Below are positions 18,401 to 26,800 of a stretch of 64,000 nucleotides of DNA, piece by piece. This DNA comes from Firmicutes bacterium HGW-Firmicutes-1 (GTDB taxonomy: Bacteria; Bacillota; Clostridia; Lachnospirales; Vallitaleaceae), in NCBI GenBank assembly GCA_002841625.1, contig PHAG01000001.1, forward strand, positions 310,001 to 374,000, written 5' to 3'. The notes under the pieces were generated by a model that saw nothing but the letters and a program-made list of their open reading frames with translations, did no database searches and had not been told where the DNA came from. The translations under genes were made by a program, and so were the position numbers. Position 1 is the stretch's first letter. Each line of letters opens with the position of its first letter.

Positions 18401-20825
18401 CATAAAATTGGTAATATCCGTACATTACTCCTACAAAAACGCCTACTTTTTTATCGCTTAAGCTTCTTCGAGTGTACCCGCCGTCCTCAAGCGTATGCCA
18501 AGCAGTTTCTAAAAACAAACGCTCCTGAGGATCCATAAGCTCTGCTTCTTTAGGTGATATATTGAAAAACAATGGATCAAATTTATCTACATCCTTTATA
18601 AATCCTCCCCACTTACTGTAGCTTGTTCCTTTCTTGTTTTTATCCGGATCAAAATACTGTTTGTAGTCCCATCTGTCTGAAGGTATTTCTGTAATACAGT
18701 CTTTACCTACTTTCAAATTAGACCAAAATTCATCCAGGTTTTCAGCCATGGGATATCTTCCACTAACACCGATGATCGCTATATCCTGTGTATTGGTTTT
18801 CTGATACTCTGAATACATTGTTTGAGGTGGAGTTTCAATAAATCGTGTTTTTCTAGCCTCAGTAACTGGCACCTCAAGCTTAATGGGTAGAGGTCTATTG
18901 TTAATATTTAGTTTCTCTAGCAATCTACTGAAATGATTTTGTATAAAATAGTTTGCTAACTCTCTTACGTTTCGATATTCGAATAATAGCGTTTTTGGTA
19001 AATCATCAAAAGCTTTTTCTAATTCTTTGTTAAGGTTCATAATGATAACTGAGTCGATTCCATAGTTTTCAAAGGTTTCTTCTGCCTGAATTTTAGTTTC
19101 AGACATCTCAATTTCTTTAGCAAGCATTTGTTTGAAATATTGTTCCGCTTTCTTTTGAATCTCTTTTTTATCCTTTTCGTCTAATTTTTTCATTGCTTCA
19201 CTTTGAACTGTTTCTCTTTGAACTGTTTCTCTTTGAACAGTTTCTCTTTTAGCTGCTTCTGTTTTCTGATTGTTTTTTCTTGATTTTAATGTGTTCTGTA
19301 CATCAAGTATTTTTTCTTTATTACCTTCAAACACCATTATTTGAGTCATTTCTTTGGGAAGTTGAAGTGCTATTTCAAAAGCTTTTATACCTCTATCACT
19401 ACTCATAGGTATTAAGCCAAAGTCTTTTAAGAGCCTCTCTTTGGTATCAAAATCTACTTCCATACCTCCATCCTTCCACAACGGCCAGGCAATTGAAATT
19501 ACTTTACGATAATCTTCTTTCATTACTTGAACATAGTGATCCATAAAACTATTCGCATAGGCATAATCACCTTGTCCTAAATTACCGGTTACGCCTGATA
19601 AAGAAGAAAATACAGTGAAAAAATCCAGATCTTCATTTTTTAAAATCTCTGATAAATTCATAAGCCCAAAAACTTTTGGAGCTAAAACCTCCTCCAGCTC
19701 TTTTATATTTTTTTTCAAGACAAAGGAATCTCTTATTACTCCAGCACTATGAATAACTCCATTGATTTCTTCATAATGAGATTTGATATTTTTCAGTAGA
19801 TCTTCAACCTGATTTTTATTGGATACATCTGATTTGATATACCTTACGTCAGCACCCAAATCTTTTAGCCTTTGAATAGACCTTTTTCCCTTCGAATTGA
19901 GTTCTGATCTTCCCGTTAGGATCAACTTAACACCCTTATGTTTTGCTAGATATTCAGCAAAAATAAGACCTATGCCACCACAACCTCCAGTTATTAAATA
20001 AACACCATTCTCTTTTATTTTTACTTTTGACTTAATCAATTTATTTGAATCTAATAGTGCTAGCTCTTTTACAAATCTATCGCTGTTTTCATATTTTATT
20101 TCAGTGTTTTTCTCTTGATTTATTTCCAATTCTTGTAGTACCACATCTGACTTTTTAGTATGCTCATCAATTTGTACTGTTCTACAAATGAAATTTGAAT
20201 TTTCTATAGTAACAGTCTTCAAAAATCCGCTTATTGCCTGATTATGTGGTTGAGCTTCTCCCTTTATAGCTGGGTAATAGTAATATAGCTTAAGGCTCTT
20301 TTCCAGCTTTTGTTTCATAAGAGATTGTACTAAATTGAAAACAGAATATAGGCCAACATCGAGTTGTCTTCTAATCTCTTCATGATTAGGAACAGACCTC
20401 TCTGACCACATATGTATAACAGTATCAGGCATAGAATTTTTTTCCTTAAGTTCCTTTATTAGCCTAATATAATCCTCTACAAGGTTTTTTCTAATTGTAT
20501 AGATCTGATCGCCCATATTGTCATATTGTTCACCTGGTTTTACTAGAATGATATTTCCATCTTTTTTACTATTTATTTTTTTTAAAATATTGTAAATATT
20601 TTCATTTGTATCAAAAACCAGAATACATTCTGCAAGTTTTTCATTTCCAATGTTCATTTCTGATTTTGATTTTTCCCACTTATACTCGAAGTAAACGCTT
20701 TCACTTTCAAGATTGGCTGGTTTGTTATCATCAAGTTGTTTATAACGCAAAAGCCCTTCTTCGGGTGTGATCTTACCTAAATGAATCATTTCAAAAAGAT
20801 CTTTTTGATTGATTTGTTTGTTCAT
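6489..20825 (-). CDS. trans-AT polyketide synthase, modules 2 (second half) to 5
   Basis: 4778 residues, no AT or ER domain. Domains: short helical N-terminus 1-45; KR about 60-490 (TGGCGGIG near 279); ACP Ser592; KS about 679-1100 (Cys849); a degenerate ACP-like insert about 1160-1255; DH (His1438); KR (TGGTGGLG near 1933); ACP Ser2245; KS from 2336 (Cys2498); DH (His2974, HxxxN instead of HxxxG); KR (near 3463); ACP Ser3757; KS from 3843 (Cys4014); ACP Ser4557 with no KR; a Lys-Glu-Pro repeat tail; and two copies of a helical motif at the end. The KSs keep EAHGTGT and the GH(L)ESAA histidine. The KRs keep the DYA tyrosine and show an Asp at the LDD position (IRD, NHD, LRD), predicting B-type alcohols. 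It begins 2 bases after the loading-protein stop, with AAGGAGGT upstream. Its first KR-ACP completes the KS-DH begun on the previous protein. Confidence 0.95.
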   Translation of the reverse strand: MNKQINQKDLFEMIHLGKITPEEGLLRYKQLDDNKPANLESESVYFEYKWEKSKSEMNIGNEKLAECILVFDTNENIYNILKKINSKKDGNIILVKPGEQYDNMGDQIYTIRKNLVEDYIRLIKELKEKNSMPDTVIHMWSERSVPNHEEIRRQLDVGLYSVFNLVQSLMKQKLEKSLKLYYYYPAIKGEAQPHNQAISGFLKTVTIENSNFICRTVQIDEHTKKSDVVLQELEINQEKNTEIKYENSDRFVKELALLDSNKLIKSKVKIKENGVYLITGGCGGIGLIFAEYLAKHKGVKLILTGRSELNSKGKRSIQRLKDLGADVRYIKSDVSNKNQVEDLLKNIKSHYEEINGVIHSAGVIRDSFVLKKNIKELEEVLAPKVFGLMNLSEILKNEDLDFFTVFSSLSGVTGNLGQGDYAYANSFMDHYVQVMKEDYRKVISIAWPLWKDGGMEVDFDTKERLLKDFGLIPMSSDRGIKAFEIALQLPKEMTQIMVFEGNKEKILDVQNTLKSRKNNQKTEAAKRETVQRETVQRETVQSEAMKKLDEKDKKEIQKKAEQYFKQMLAKEIEMSETKIQAEETFENYGIDSVIIMNLNKELEKAFDDLPKTLLFEYRNVRELANYFIQNHFSRLLEKLNINNRPLPIKLEVPVTEARKTRFIETPPQTMYSEYQKTNTQDIAIIGVSGRYPMAENLDEFWSNLKVGKDCITEIPSDRWDYKQYFDPDKNKKGTSYSKWGGFIKDVDKFDPLFFNISPKEAELMDPQERLFLETAWHTLEDGGYTRRSLSDKKVGVFVGVMYGYYQFYGAEESLKGNVIALNSSYATIANRVSYLLNLNGPSMAVDTMCSSSLTSIHLACDSIRLGQSEMALAGGVNLTIHPSKYILLSQGKFAASDGKCRSFGEGGDGYVPGEGIGAVLLKSLEQAKEDGDRIYGIIKGSSLNHGGRTNGYSVPNPKAQGDLIAESIKKSGIDPRTISYVEAHGTGTSLGDPIEISGLVKAFGEHTKDKQFCSIGSAKSVIGHLESAAGVAAVTKVLLQMKHKQLVPSIHSEVLNPNIHFKDTPFYVQHELEEWLCPIVNGRSYPRRAGISSFGAGGSNAHIIIEEYQDETSNESIIESISQPHVFILSAKNDEQLIKYAKTMLEYLNKKVLSKSQVVSETDRMISAQGKLVDDLIEMVSSIININRDEIDISESITDYGLDPTNISNLVYKINERYNLNIYLTLMNEYSSIDLLAKHLCTTYEEVISSYYNKDITKDEKMISYVKINMEELAYTLQIGREGMEQRLALVVSNVDELKNKLDRFVKGKKGIENLIRNNTRERKDTLIFEGEIGKEFINKTIEDKDMLKLAQLWANGLEIEWRNLYEGRKLKPISLPEYPFVKERYWIPEPENESSSLNKEYNKETKLHPFIDKNTSDLEEQKYTTLFTGEEFYLKDHIVSGQKILPGVAYIEMARAAGKMAGKSKVKKLRNIVWARPISIEEIHKEIQISLYPKENNVAYEVVGQENGEPLTYGYGLLEYENDDEETEEYIDIDFIEKRCSKKFDYEEIYQLFRTNGLNYGEGLQSVMEINCNEEEALGKLELPQIVAGSFQDYVLHPSIMDGALQSIIGILEKEMKLGKPYLPFSLEEVEILCPLTRKCIIYVKNNNANENSTIKKFDMVLTDEAGKILVKMNGLVLRAVTANGGVKVRKNSSILKYSSQWERSNLNGNMQENDIENLIMFDTDDTICNHLRKTIKQVILIKPGKKYAELDNDIYEIRTNNQEDYTQLLSVLINKNVKPNMIIHNWSKEKYDSKEKSISNQLNKGIYSLFNLTAVIMKQKVKGKIKVLYMYLQDHGEEPSYAAISGFAKTVKLENPQIEIKTMGIRTSTELVEEILLDELREELHHKSIDIWYDKKERYIRSISKITDQELGQYSSPIENGVYIITGGTGGLGFIFAHHLAQQTKAKIILTGRSELNEYKKEKIKALKKLGAEIEYIIGDVSVRADVHNIIQHTKEKFGNINGIIHSAGINHDSLLLRKTKDEMNEVLDPKVYGIIWLDEETKDEPLDFFAVFSSTSSILGNVGQCDYAYANSFMDHYCDRRESLKQQGVRTGKTLSINWPLWKEGGMTMEESSMKWMEEKLGLLPLNTDDGIRVFEQGLNSSQVRLTVLAGDEEKIERMLGLTSDEKTNQELKMIRQEVKTIQQESMTIQQEGTANQIDENKNELLIKKTEEYLKDILSKETKIPSNKIDSKKVFEEYGIDSVMIVSLNRELEEYFGELTKTLLFEYQNISELTSYFIENHKTKLIEKLNLNTQPKSDVSTQFKSEPGIKNQGLLMSKSRFHKIDPLTSSVQVQDDIAIIGLSGRYPMANNVKEFWNNLTEGRDCITEIPLDRWDYKEDFDSNKDLKGKSYSKWGGFINDVDKFDPLFFKISPKEAELMDPQERLFLETAWQTVEDAGYTKTDLSEYKVGVYVGVMYGHYQLYGAEESSSYASIANRVSYCLNLTGTSLAVDTMCSSSLTSVHLACESIHRGENQLAIAGGVNVSIHPNKYIALSQGRFVSSDGKCRSFGEGGDGYVPGEGVGAILLKPLKQAKEDGDHIYAIIKGSSVNHGGKTNGYTVPNPKAQKAVISEAINKSGVDPRSISYIEAHGTGTSLGDPIEITGLVKAFGEYTKDKQFCSIGSAKSNIGHLESAAGIAGITKILLQMKYKQLVPSIHSDTLNSNINFNETPFWVQHKLEEWKCPEIDTKKQPRRAGISSFGAGGSNAHIILEEVDTIEYNTEGLGNEPQLILLSAKNMDSLKVYVKDLIDILKADNPVEESDVINIMEMAYTLQVGREAMDERLALIVPDKEALRQKLMQYLEGKKDIDGLYTGSVFGVANSILTEGRAAEEFIKIIIKDKEFNKLAQLWVSGVEIDWRSLYKGHFLNRISLPTYPFAKEHYWVPESRKTRKKETTILHRLHPLLEANTSNLREQKFTTTFTGEEFYLKDHVISNQKILPGAAYLEMAHAAGEIAGNSKVCKIKNIMWTQPIVVKDQPELVNIYLYPQGDLVEYEVTSIAEDNSRRLHARGDLEFEAWDYRRENSDMVNIEEVKNGCGYVSGDDCYKFFEEKGFAYGDGFRTIIDVFSGETEALVHLKLPNKLINDFNQFTLHPSIIDGALQAVIGITKKTTDDEEALYVPFSIEEIELINTMKDECYVHVVLVEGYAKSGIKKYDISITDMSGAKLVKINNLMLRSLLPITSNRNKTIYFTDHWKMASKDDPNKNKKGSTILVLSNEIANNSMKELEGKLIKVLPGEDFHELDNSTYEIDPQNKDHYRELAVKLKEQGCIPDNIIHMWNKEEFNDGGNIEEQLDKGAYSVLYLLQALMEQKLTKIIKLIYCYESNEQESQPQNAGLSGLFKTISIENPNMKCKCVEVVSPSESDLFHIALEEAQIDDGVEVLYKNNERYVKEFEELDPPSENKKLMNFKNKGVYIITGGTGGLGIITAQFLAKEFHAKLVLSGRSELNDIKEQELQRLRELGAEVVYVKADVSKKNEVEKLISEAKKHYLEINGVIHSAGILRDAFLFKKTKEEMEAVLAPKVYGTLFLDQATKNENLDFFVVYSSAAGKLGNVGQCDYAFGNSFTDYYCKKRDKLKAFGKRSGITLSINWPLWKDGGMKVDKAIEKSMEDQMGLTPMDLESGMKALQDGLKLGVVNMLVLSGDKTRIKSMLEAEKNSHTIENLSNTNLSSRQDELLFKKSEIFFKELLSNEIKLPVAKIISAQPFEIYGIDSVMIMSLNKEFENNFGELPKTLLFEYKSIEELTNYFMNHHKERLIEKIGIAIEKNQIQKKESFMERKELTIQKPRFQHTEIAQKEGVNKDIAIIGLSGRYPMAKNLEEFWDNMKNGKDCITEIPFDRWDHSQYFDPDKNKKGKCYTKWGGFLEDVDMFDPLFFNISPKEAELMDPQERLFLETAWNAVEDAGYTKEVLSQSCVGVFVGVMNGHYQMYGVEESIKGNIMALNSSFASIANRVSYCLNLSGPSIAIDTMCSSSITAIHLACESIRSGDSDIVIAGGVNLSIHPNKYIGLSQGRFVSTDGKCRSFGEGGDGYVPGEGVGAVILKPLHKAIEDKDLIYGVIKGSSINHGGKTNGYTIPNPNAQGTLIDKAIKRAGIEPRSISYIEAHGTGTSLGDPVEISGLMKAFGNSKDKQYCSIGSVKSNVGHLESAAGIAGLTKVLLQMKYKELVPSIHSQVLNPNINFSTSPFFVQSKFEEWKQPDIEGRKIPRRAGISAFGAGGANAHMIIEEYVQNAYPDRKEEQKPYILILSASNTNRLREYAFRLIKSLSNLLEHKTITPSLESISYTLQVGREALDERLAVIAYTIPEAIKQVTEYLRGKSNQENIYIGNKKHIQQTIEKLLNVQKGKEFIKDLMQNNELEMLAELWVSGVDLNWKHMYRDKLPQKISLPTYPFAKERYWVPGTIEKSYPSITRQTSQLNVDKEIDKLLEVSRIVESESFKSETFKGEVTTQFGSIDKTGNILIESTESHNHSSIEEVIEERTRFYLMELMSKEIKLPIERIEVDVPIEKYGVDSVMIMQFTNELEKSFGQLPKTLLFEYRTITELTQYFLELYRDQLSELFGIDEFIYSIENNIEESTNIEKEIIGNKESIGKELIKIDKEPIKVNKEPIKINKESNKINKEPVNNLKEPINHIKEPINHKEDYYLSNDFMKIKPEDAAQLLTNVDMISEEDVERLLKDADLALFKTSRIVTEDSSMKEESEKLEAEVAVKLLLDVEHLTDEEVTNLLDQIKEGI
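6775..6935 (-). repeat. Degenerate tandem repeat encoding (I/V)-x-K-E-P-I units
   Basis: Roughly eight copies of an 18- to 24-bp unit (plus strand core TTGATTGGTTCTTT) encode a repeated N-K-E-P-I-K/N pattern near residues 4631-4684 of the PKS, between the last ACP and the C-terminal helical motifs. It is probably a flexible tether; copies differ by point changes but all keep the frame. Confidence 0.85.
14241..14298 (-). repeat. 21-bp in-frame repeat in KR-ACP linker
   Basis: Two near-identical 16-bp cores at 14241 and 14262 (period 21 bp) plus a diverged third copy encode the Q-Q-E-(S/G)-x-T-I pattern just before the second ACP of this PKS. Same kind of linker expansion as at 19201 and 3211. 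Confidence 0.7.
19201..19245 (-). repeat. 15-bp x3 tandem repeat encoding QRETV
   Basis: Three head-to-tail copies of CTTTGAACTGTTTCT (third copy with one change) encode QRETV three times in the linker between the first KR and ACP of the PKS. The near-identity of the copies suggests recent slippage expansion. Confidence 0.9.
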
Positions 20826-20827
20826 AA

Positions 20828-23800
20828 TTACCTCCTTATAATACTCTCCACTTTTTTTATATCTATGTTTCCTTGAGCTAGTTTCTTAAATATCTCTAAA
20901 ATTCTACCATCACCATTCATATGAATACTCTCTTCTTTTCTCGCTTTTGTTGTGAAGGATTTTATTTTAATGAGTACCTCTCCTAGCTCATTTAGAATTT
21001 TAATATTAAATTTTTTCAAGCTTGAGTCATGTATTGTATCATCTTCTAATTCCACGTAGGAATAACATTTTTCAACAATGGGTTTTATCATTTCTATCTC
21101 GCCTAGCATAAACGGTAAATATAAGCTTGAGGTATCATCCTTCATGATGTCCATTAATGAAATTACAGGGTGCAAAGCACCATCTACGATAGTCGGATGA
21201 AGTAAATAGTCATTGAATTCTGATTTAAGGCCTTCGGGTAGTTCCAAATAAGCAAGCGCTTCCCTACTGTTCTTATAAATTTCCTTCACAGGTTGGAATG
21301 CTGCTCCATAATGAAATCCAATGGAACCAAGCTTTGTATAATACTCATCTTTTTTTATCTCTACCGGACATCGATTCTTGATTGCATCGAGATTGATTGA
21401 TTCCTCGGAAGAATCTATTTCCTCCGTCTCATAATGTACAATCCCTTGTGCATGTACGATTCTTTTATTGTCCTGATCTTGTGAAGTGATTTCATACTCT
21501 GCACAATGTTCACTAGGGTATAAACTAATATGAATATCTTCAGGATTTTCTTTTACTGAGATTGGCTTTAACCAAACAGTATCTTTTATAGATTTGACCT
21601 TCCTTTCTCCTGATATTTCCCCTGCTTTTCTTGCCATTTCTAGACAAGCAACACCTGGAAATAATTTTTCTCCTCCAATAATATGGTCTGATAAATAGAA
21701 TTCACTACCTAGAAGCTGTGTTGTGAATTTTTGTTCCTTAAAATTAGATATATTGCAATCTAATAACGGATGAATTTTGCTGGTTTGATTTTGTACTGTA
21801 TGCTCATCTTGTGAGATCCAATATCTTTCAAGTGCAAAAGGATACGTTGGTAAAGGTAATCGATTGGGCTTGAAACCTTTATATAATAAATTCCAATCTA
21901 TCTCTATACCTATAACCCACAAAGCAGCTAATCGCTCTAGCTCGTTCTCATATAGTAAAGTATTGATAAACGCCTGACCTGCTTTTCCATCTACAAGTAA
22001 TTTAGCTTTATTCTTATCTTTTTTTATGTTATTTTGATGAATAAAAGAAGTATCTTCTTGATTATAAAAAGCTGTTAACTTTCTCTTTAATTCGTCTTTA
22101 GTTGCAATAACCAAGGCCAATCGTTCTTCCATAGCATCTCTTCCAACTTGTAAGGTATAGGCCATGTCCCTCATAGATATCTGATCCGCTTTTTCTAGAA
22201 AATCACAAAACTCCTTCGCATATACTTTTAATCGTTCAGAATTTTTAGCTGAAAGAATAATCATGTATTCTATTTCTGGATATCGTTGGTGATCTTCTAT
22301 ATTTTTATATTCCTCCAAGATCACGTGAGAATTTGAACCTCCTGCACCAAAAGAACTTACCGCTGCTCTTCTAGGGTATTCAACTTCTACTCCATGTTCC
22401 AAAATTGTCGGTTTCATCCACTCTGAAAGTTCTCGTTGAACATAAAATGGTGATGCATTAAAATCAATATTTGGGTTCAATTGTTCTGTATGAATTGATG
22501 GTACTAACATTTTATATTTCATTTGGAGCAATATCTTCGTTAACCCTGCAATACCAGCTGCAGATTCTAGATGACCAATATTCGATTTAGAAGATCCAAT
22601 TGCACAAAATTGGTTATCCCCAGTAAACTCTCCAAAGGCTTTCGCTAATCCATTCATCTCAATTGGATCGCCTAATGCTGTTCCCGTTCCATGGGCTTCC
22701 ATATAACTGATGGTTCTAGGATTTATGTTAGCCTTCTGTAAAGCTTTTACTACTAGATCAGCCTGAGCATTGGGATTTGGAACTGTATATCCATTCGTTT
22801 TACCGCCATGATTTATTGAAGTTCCCTTTATGACTGCATAAATATGATCTCCATCTTCTTGTGCTTGCTTAAGGGATTTCACGAGTACTGCCCCTACACC
22901 TTCTCCTGGGACATATCCGTCTCCCCCTACCCCAAAGGCTTTGCAACGTCCATTGCTTGAAGCAAATCTTCCTTGGCTTAAGTAAAGGTACTTATTTGGA
23001 TGTAATGAAACATTAACACCTCCTGCCAACGCCATACTACATTCTCCTGTACGAATACTCTCACATGCCATATGTAACGCGGTAAGTGAGGAGGCACACA
23101 TGGTATCTATAGCAATGCTAGGTCCGTGTAAATTATAAATATAGGATACTCTGTTTGCTACAGATGCATAAACGGAACTTGAAGAAATTGGCCTACCTTT
23201 TACCGTTTCCTCAACGCCATATAGTTGGTACTCTCCCCATGTAACTCCTGCAAAAACACCCACTGGAGTACCTTCTATTTTTTCTCTACTATAGCCCGCA
23301 TCCTCAAAGGTATGCCAAGCACATTGTAAAAATAGTCGTTCTTGAGGATCCATTATTTTAGCTTCTTTAGGGGATATATTAAAGAACAATGGATCAAACT
23401 TATCAACATGGTCTAAGAATGCTCCCCATTTGCTATAGATCTTTCCTTCCTTGCCTTTTTCTGGGTCAAAATAAATACGGTAATCCCACCTTTCTAGAGG
23501 GATTTCGGTAACGCTATCTCTACCAGCTTTTAGATTTTCCCAAAATGCTTCTAAATTATTAGCTTCAGGATATTGTCCACTCACTCCAATAATGGCAAAA
23601 TCCGTATGTTCATTACTACTCTTTTCTATTTGAATTTTAGGTTCACATATTGGTCCATTTATTGATACACTGATAGCTTTATTTATTGGTCCACTTATAG
23701 CTACGCTTCTAGTTTGTTGCAGAGTAGTCAAACTGTTTTCTATGAACGAATTATTCTGCATAGCTTGTTTAGGGGCTAATCCCAATAGATCTATAAGCAA

Positions 23801-26800
23801 ATCTCTGTAATGATCTACAAGGAATTCTGCCAACCTATCTATGGTTTGATATTCGAAAAACAGAGTTTTTGATAATGAACCAAAGAATTTTTCAAGTTGA
23901 CTCGTTAAGCTCATAATCATGATGGAATCTATTCCATATATTTCTAAGCCTTCACTAGAATCAATATTTTCTACAGGTACCTTGGTTTCTTCTGAAAGCA
24001 GTTTTTTAAGAAAAACCTCTGAAGCATGAAGTAATTGCTCTTCCCCTACTGTAGCATTCGTAGCTTCATCATTTCTTAATAAAGCTTCCGTTGTTACATG
24101 ACATTTCAAGCTATTATATTCAAAAGCAGCTAATCCTTTTTCTTCTTGTCCTTGAATAACTACTAAATTAGGATATCCCAAGGCTAGTCCGTCTAAAAGT
24201 GCCTGAATACCATATTCGGTTTCTAATGGAATCATACCGATTGTAGTTTTTAAATTGGCAATTGACCAATCACTTAACCTCATTCCACCTTCTTCCCAAA
24301 ATGGCCAAGCAATCGCTAACGAGAGGCCTTTTCTCATTCCATTGCTCGTTAATTTCTGTCTGTTTGAGGCATAATGATCCATAAATGAATTGGCAGTTGC
24401 ATAGTCACAATACCCAACACTTCCCATCGCTGCAGAAAGTGAAGAGAAAAATACGAAGAAATCCAAATTTTCATCTTTCGTAGCTTCATCTAATTGTATT
24501 GATCCTTTCACTTTTGACGCAAAAACTTCTTTTATATCTTCCTTTTTTTTATTTAGGATGAACTCGCTTTTAAGTACACCCGCACTGTGAAAGACGCCAT
24601 TGATTTCATGAAACCTTGCTTTTGCCTGAACAATTAGGTTATTGACATCCTCGGCATTTGAAATATCTGCTTTTATATACATGACTTTCGAACCTAGTGC
24701 TTCCAATTTCCGAATCAATTCACTCCTCTTCGTATCTAATTCTGATCGTCCTGTAAGGACTAAACTTGCCTTTAGATTTCTTGCTAAGTATTCTGAGAAA
24801 ATGAATCCTAACCCACCTAAACCGCCAGTAATTAAATAAACACCCTGCTCTCTAAGTATTTTCTTTTCATTTAAATCTTCAACAATTTCAACCTTATTAT
24901 ATACCTTGATAAATCTCTTTCCATCTCTATAATTAATTTCCACATTCTTATCCTGATTGTTAAGCTCTTTTATCAATTGAACTATTAGCCAATCTGACTT
25001 CATTCCTAAATGATCCGTATCATGAACATCAATTGTCTTGTATTTAAACTTAGGGTTTTCCTGGGTAATTGTTTTGGCAAAAGAACTCATCGCACCATGC
25101 TCGGGCTTTGAAAGCTGGTCTGTACTGGAATAAACATATAATAATGTTATATCTTGTTTAGACATTTTCTTCATAAATGCCTGACTCAAATAAAGCATTG
25201 CATTAAAATTCGCTTCAAGTTGTTTATCCATAGGTTGTCCTACTAAATCGACATGCTGATCCCATTTACAGATAATTTTATTGGGCAATTCTGTATACTG
25301 CTCTATAAGTAATAGGTAATCCTCTTTTTTCAAAAAATCTATCTCGTAGGTTCCATCCTCATTCCTTCTATAGTCTTTACCTTGCTTAACTAGGATTACT
25401 GGAAAATCCTTTCCATATTTTTCTTTAAAAGTATGATAGAGTTCCTCATTCGTATCAAATAACAGAAGATTTCCAGCTAACTTCACATCCTCTTGAAGTA
25501 TTTCAGCTTCGATAAAACTGTAATTATAATACGTAATCTTCTTATCATCTTGTTCCTCTAAATTGTTGATATTCTGATGACTTTCTGTTTGCTGCAAACC
25601 ATTCCCTACTTGAATAGCTGAAACATCTTTTGCTGCGCATGCATTGCAATCTGCGAGCAGCTGAAGGCTATCATGATGAGTTAATTTTGAATTCATATCC
25701 ATATCTGGTATCCAATACTTTTCTCCATCAAAAGTATAGCCAGGCAAAGAGACTCGCCCAGGATTTTCGTCATGAAGAATATTCCATTTAATCTCAACAC
25801 CTAAAATCCAAAGTTGGGCTAATTTATGTAGCTTACCCTCATTCATCATCATTTGAATAAATTCATCTGAATCGTCCTGATAAAGGTTCTTAACAATTGT
25901 ACTAGTTGCTTTGATATTACCTCTATATATATTTTTTTCATTTTTCTGTCCATCCATAAATAGTTTCAACTGATCCACTAATTCTTTGAAATTAGAAACA
26001 AAAAATGCCACTCTTTCTTCCATTGCCATGCGACCTACTTGGAGTGTATAAGCAATCTGAGCAAGTGTGATGGTTTTATTGCCATCCATCACTTCAAATT
26101 CAGAAACCATATTTTTTTCAAGAAATTCTACGAAATGAGTTGCCAGCATTCTAAGCTTTTTCTCATTCTTTGAAGATAAAATAATAAGTTGTGGAGAATC
26201 AATTTTTTTATTTCTTATCTCATCCATATATTCTTCAACAATAATATGTGAATTAGAACCTCCTGCTCCAAAGGAACTAATACCTGCTCTTCTCGGATAA
26301 GTCGTCTCTACTCCATCCTCATGTAAAATTGGTCTTAACCATTTATCTGCCTTCTGTTGCACAATAAATGGCGAATGATCAAAAGGTATTTTCGAATTTA
26401 TCTCAGCAGAATATAAGGATGGAACAAAGGTTTCATATTTCATCTGTAATAAAATTTTTATCATCCCTGATAGTGCTGCTGCCGATTCTGAATGTCCAAA
26501 ATTAGCTTTCAAAGAACCTAATGAACAATATTGAACTTCCAATTGATCAGTATACTTCTTACCGCTCTCTTTAAAAGCCATCGTTAGACCTCTAATCTCA
26601 ATTGGATCTCCAAGTGAAGTTCCTGTTCCATGGGCCTCAATATAACTAATTGTCCTAGGATTTACTTTTGCTTGTAACAAAGTCTTCGAAATGAGTTCTG
26701 CTTGAGCTTTCGGGTTAGGCACAGTAAAACCATTCGTCTTACCTCCTGAATTAATCGCACTCCCTCTAATGACCCCGTATATGTTGTCCTTATCTTTTCT

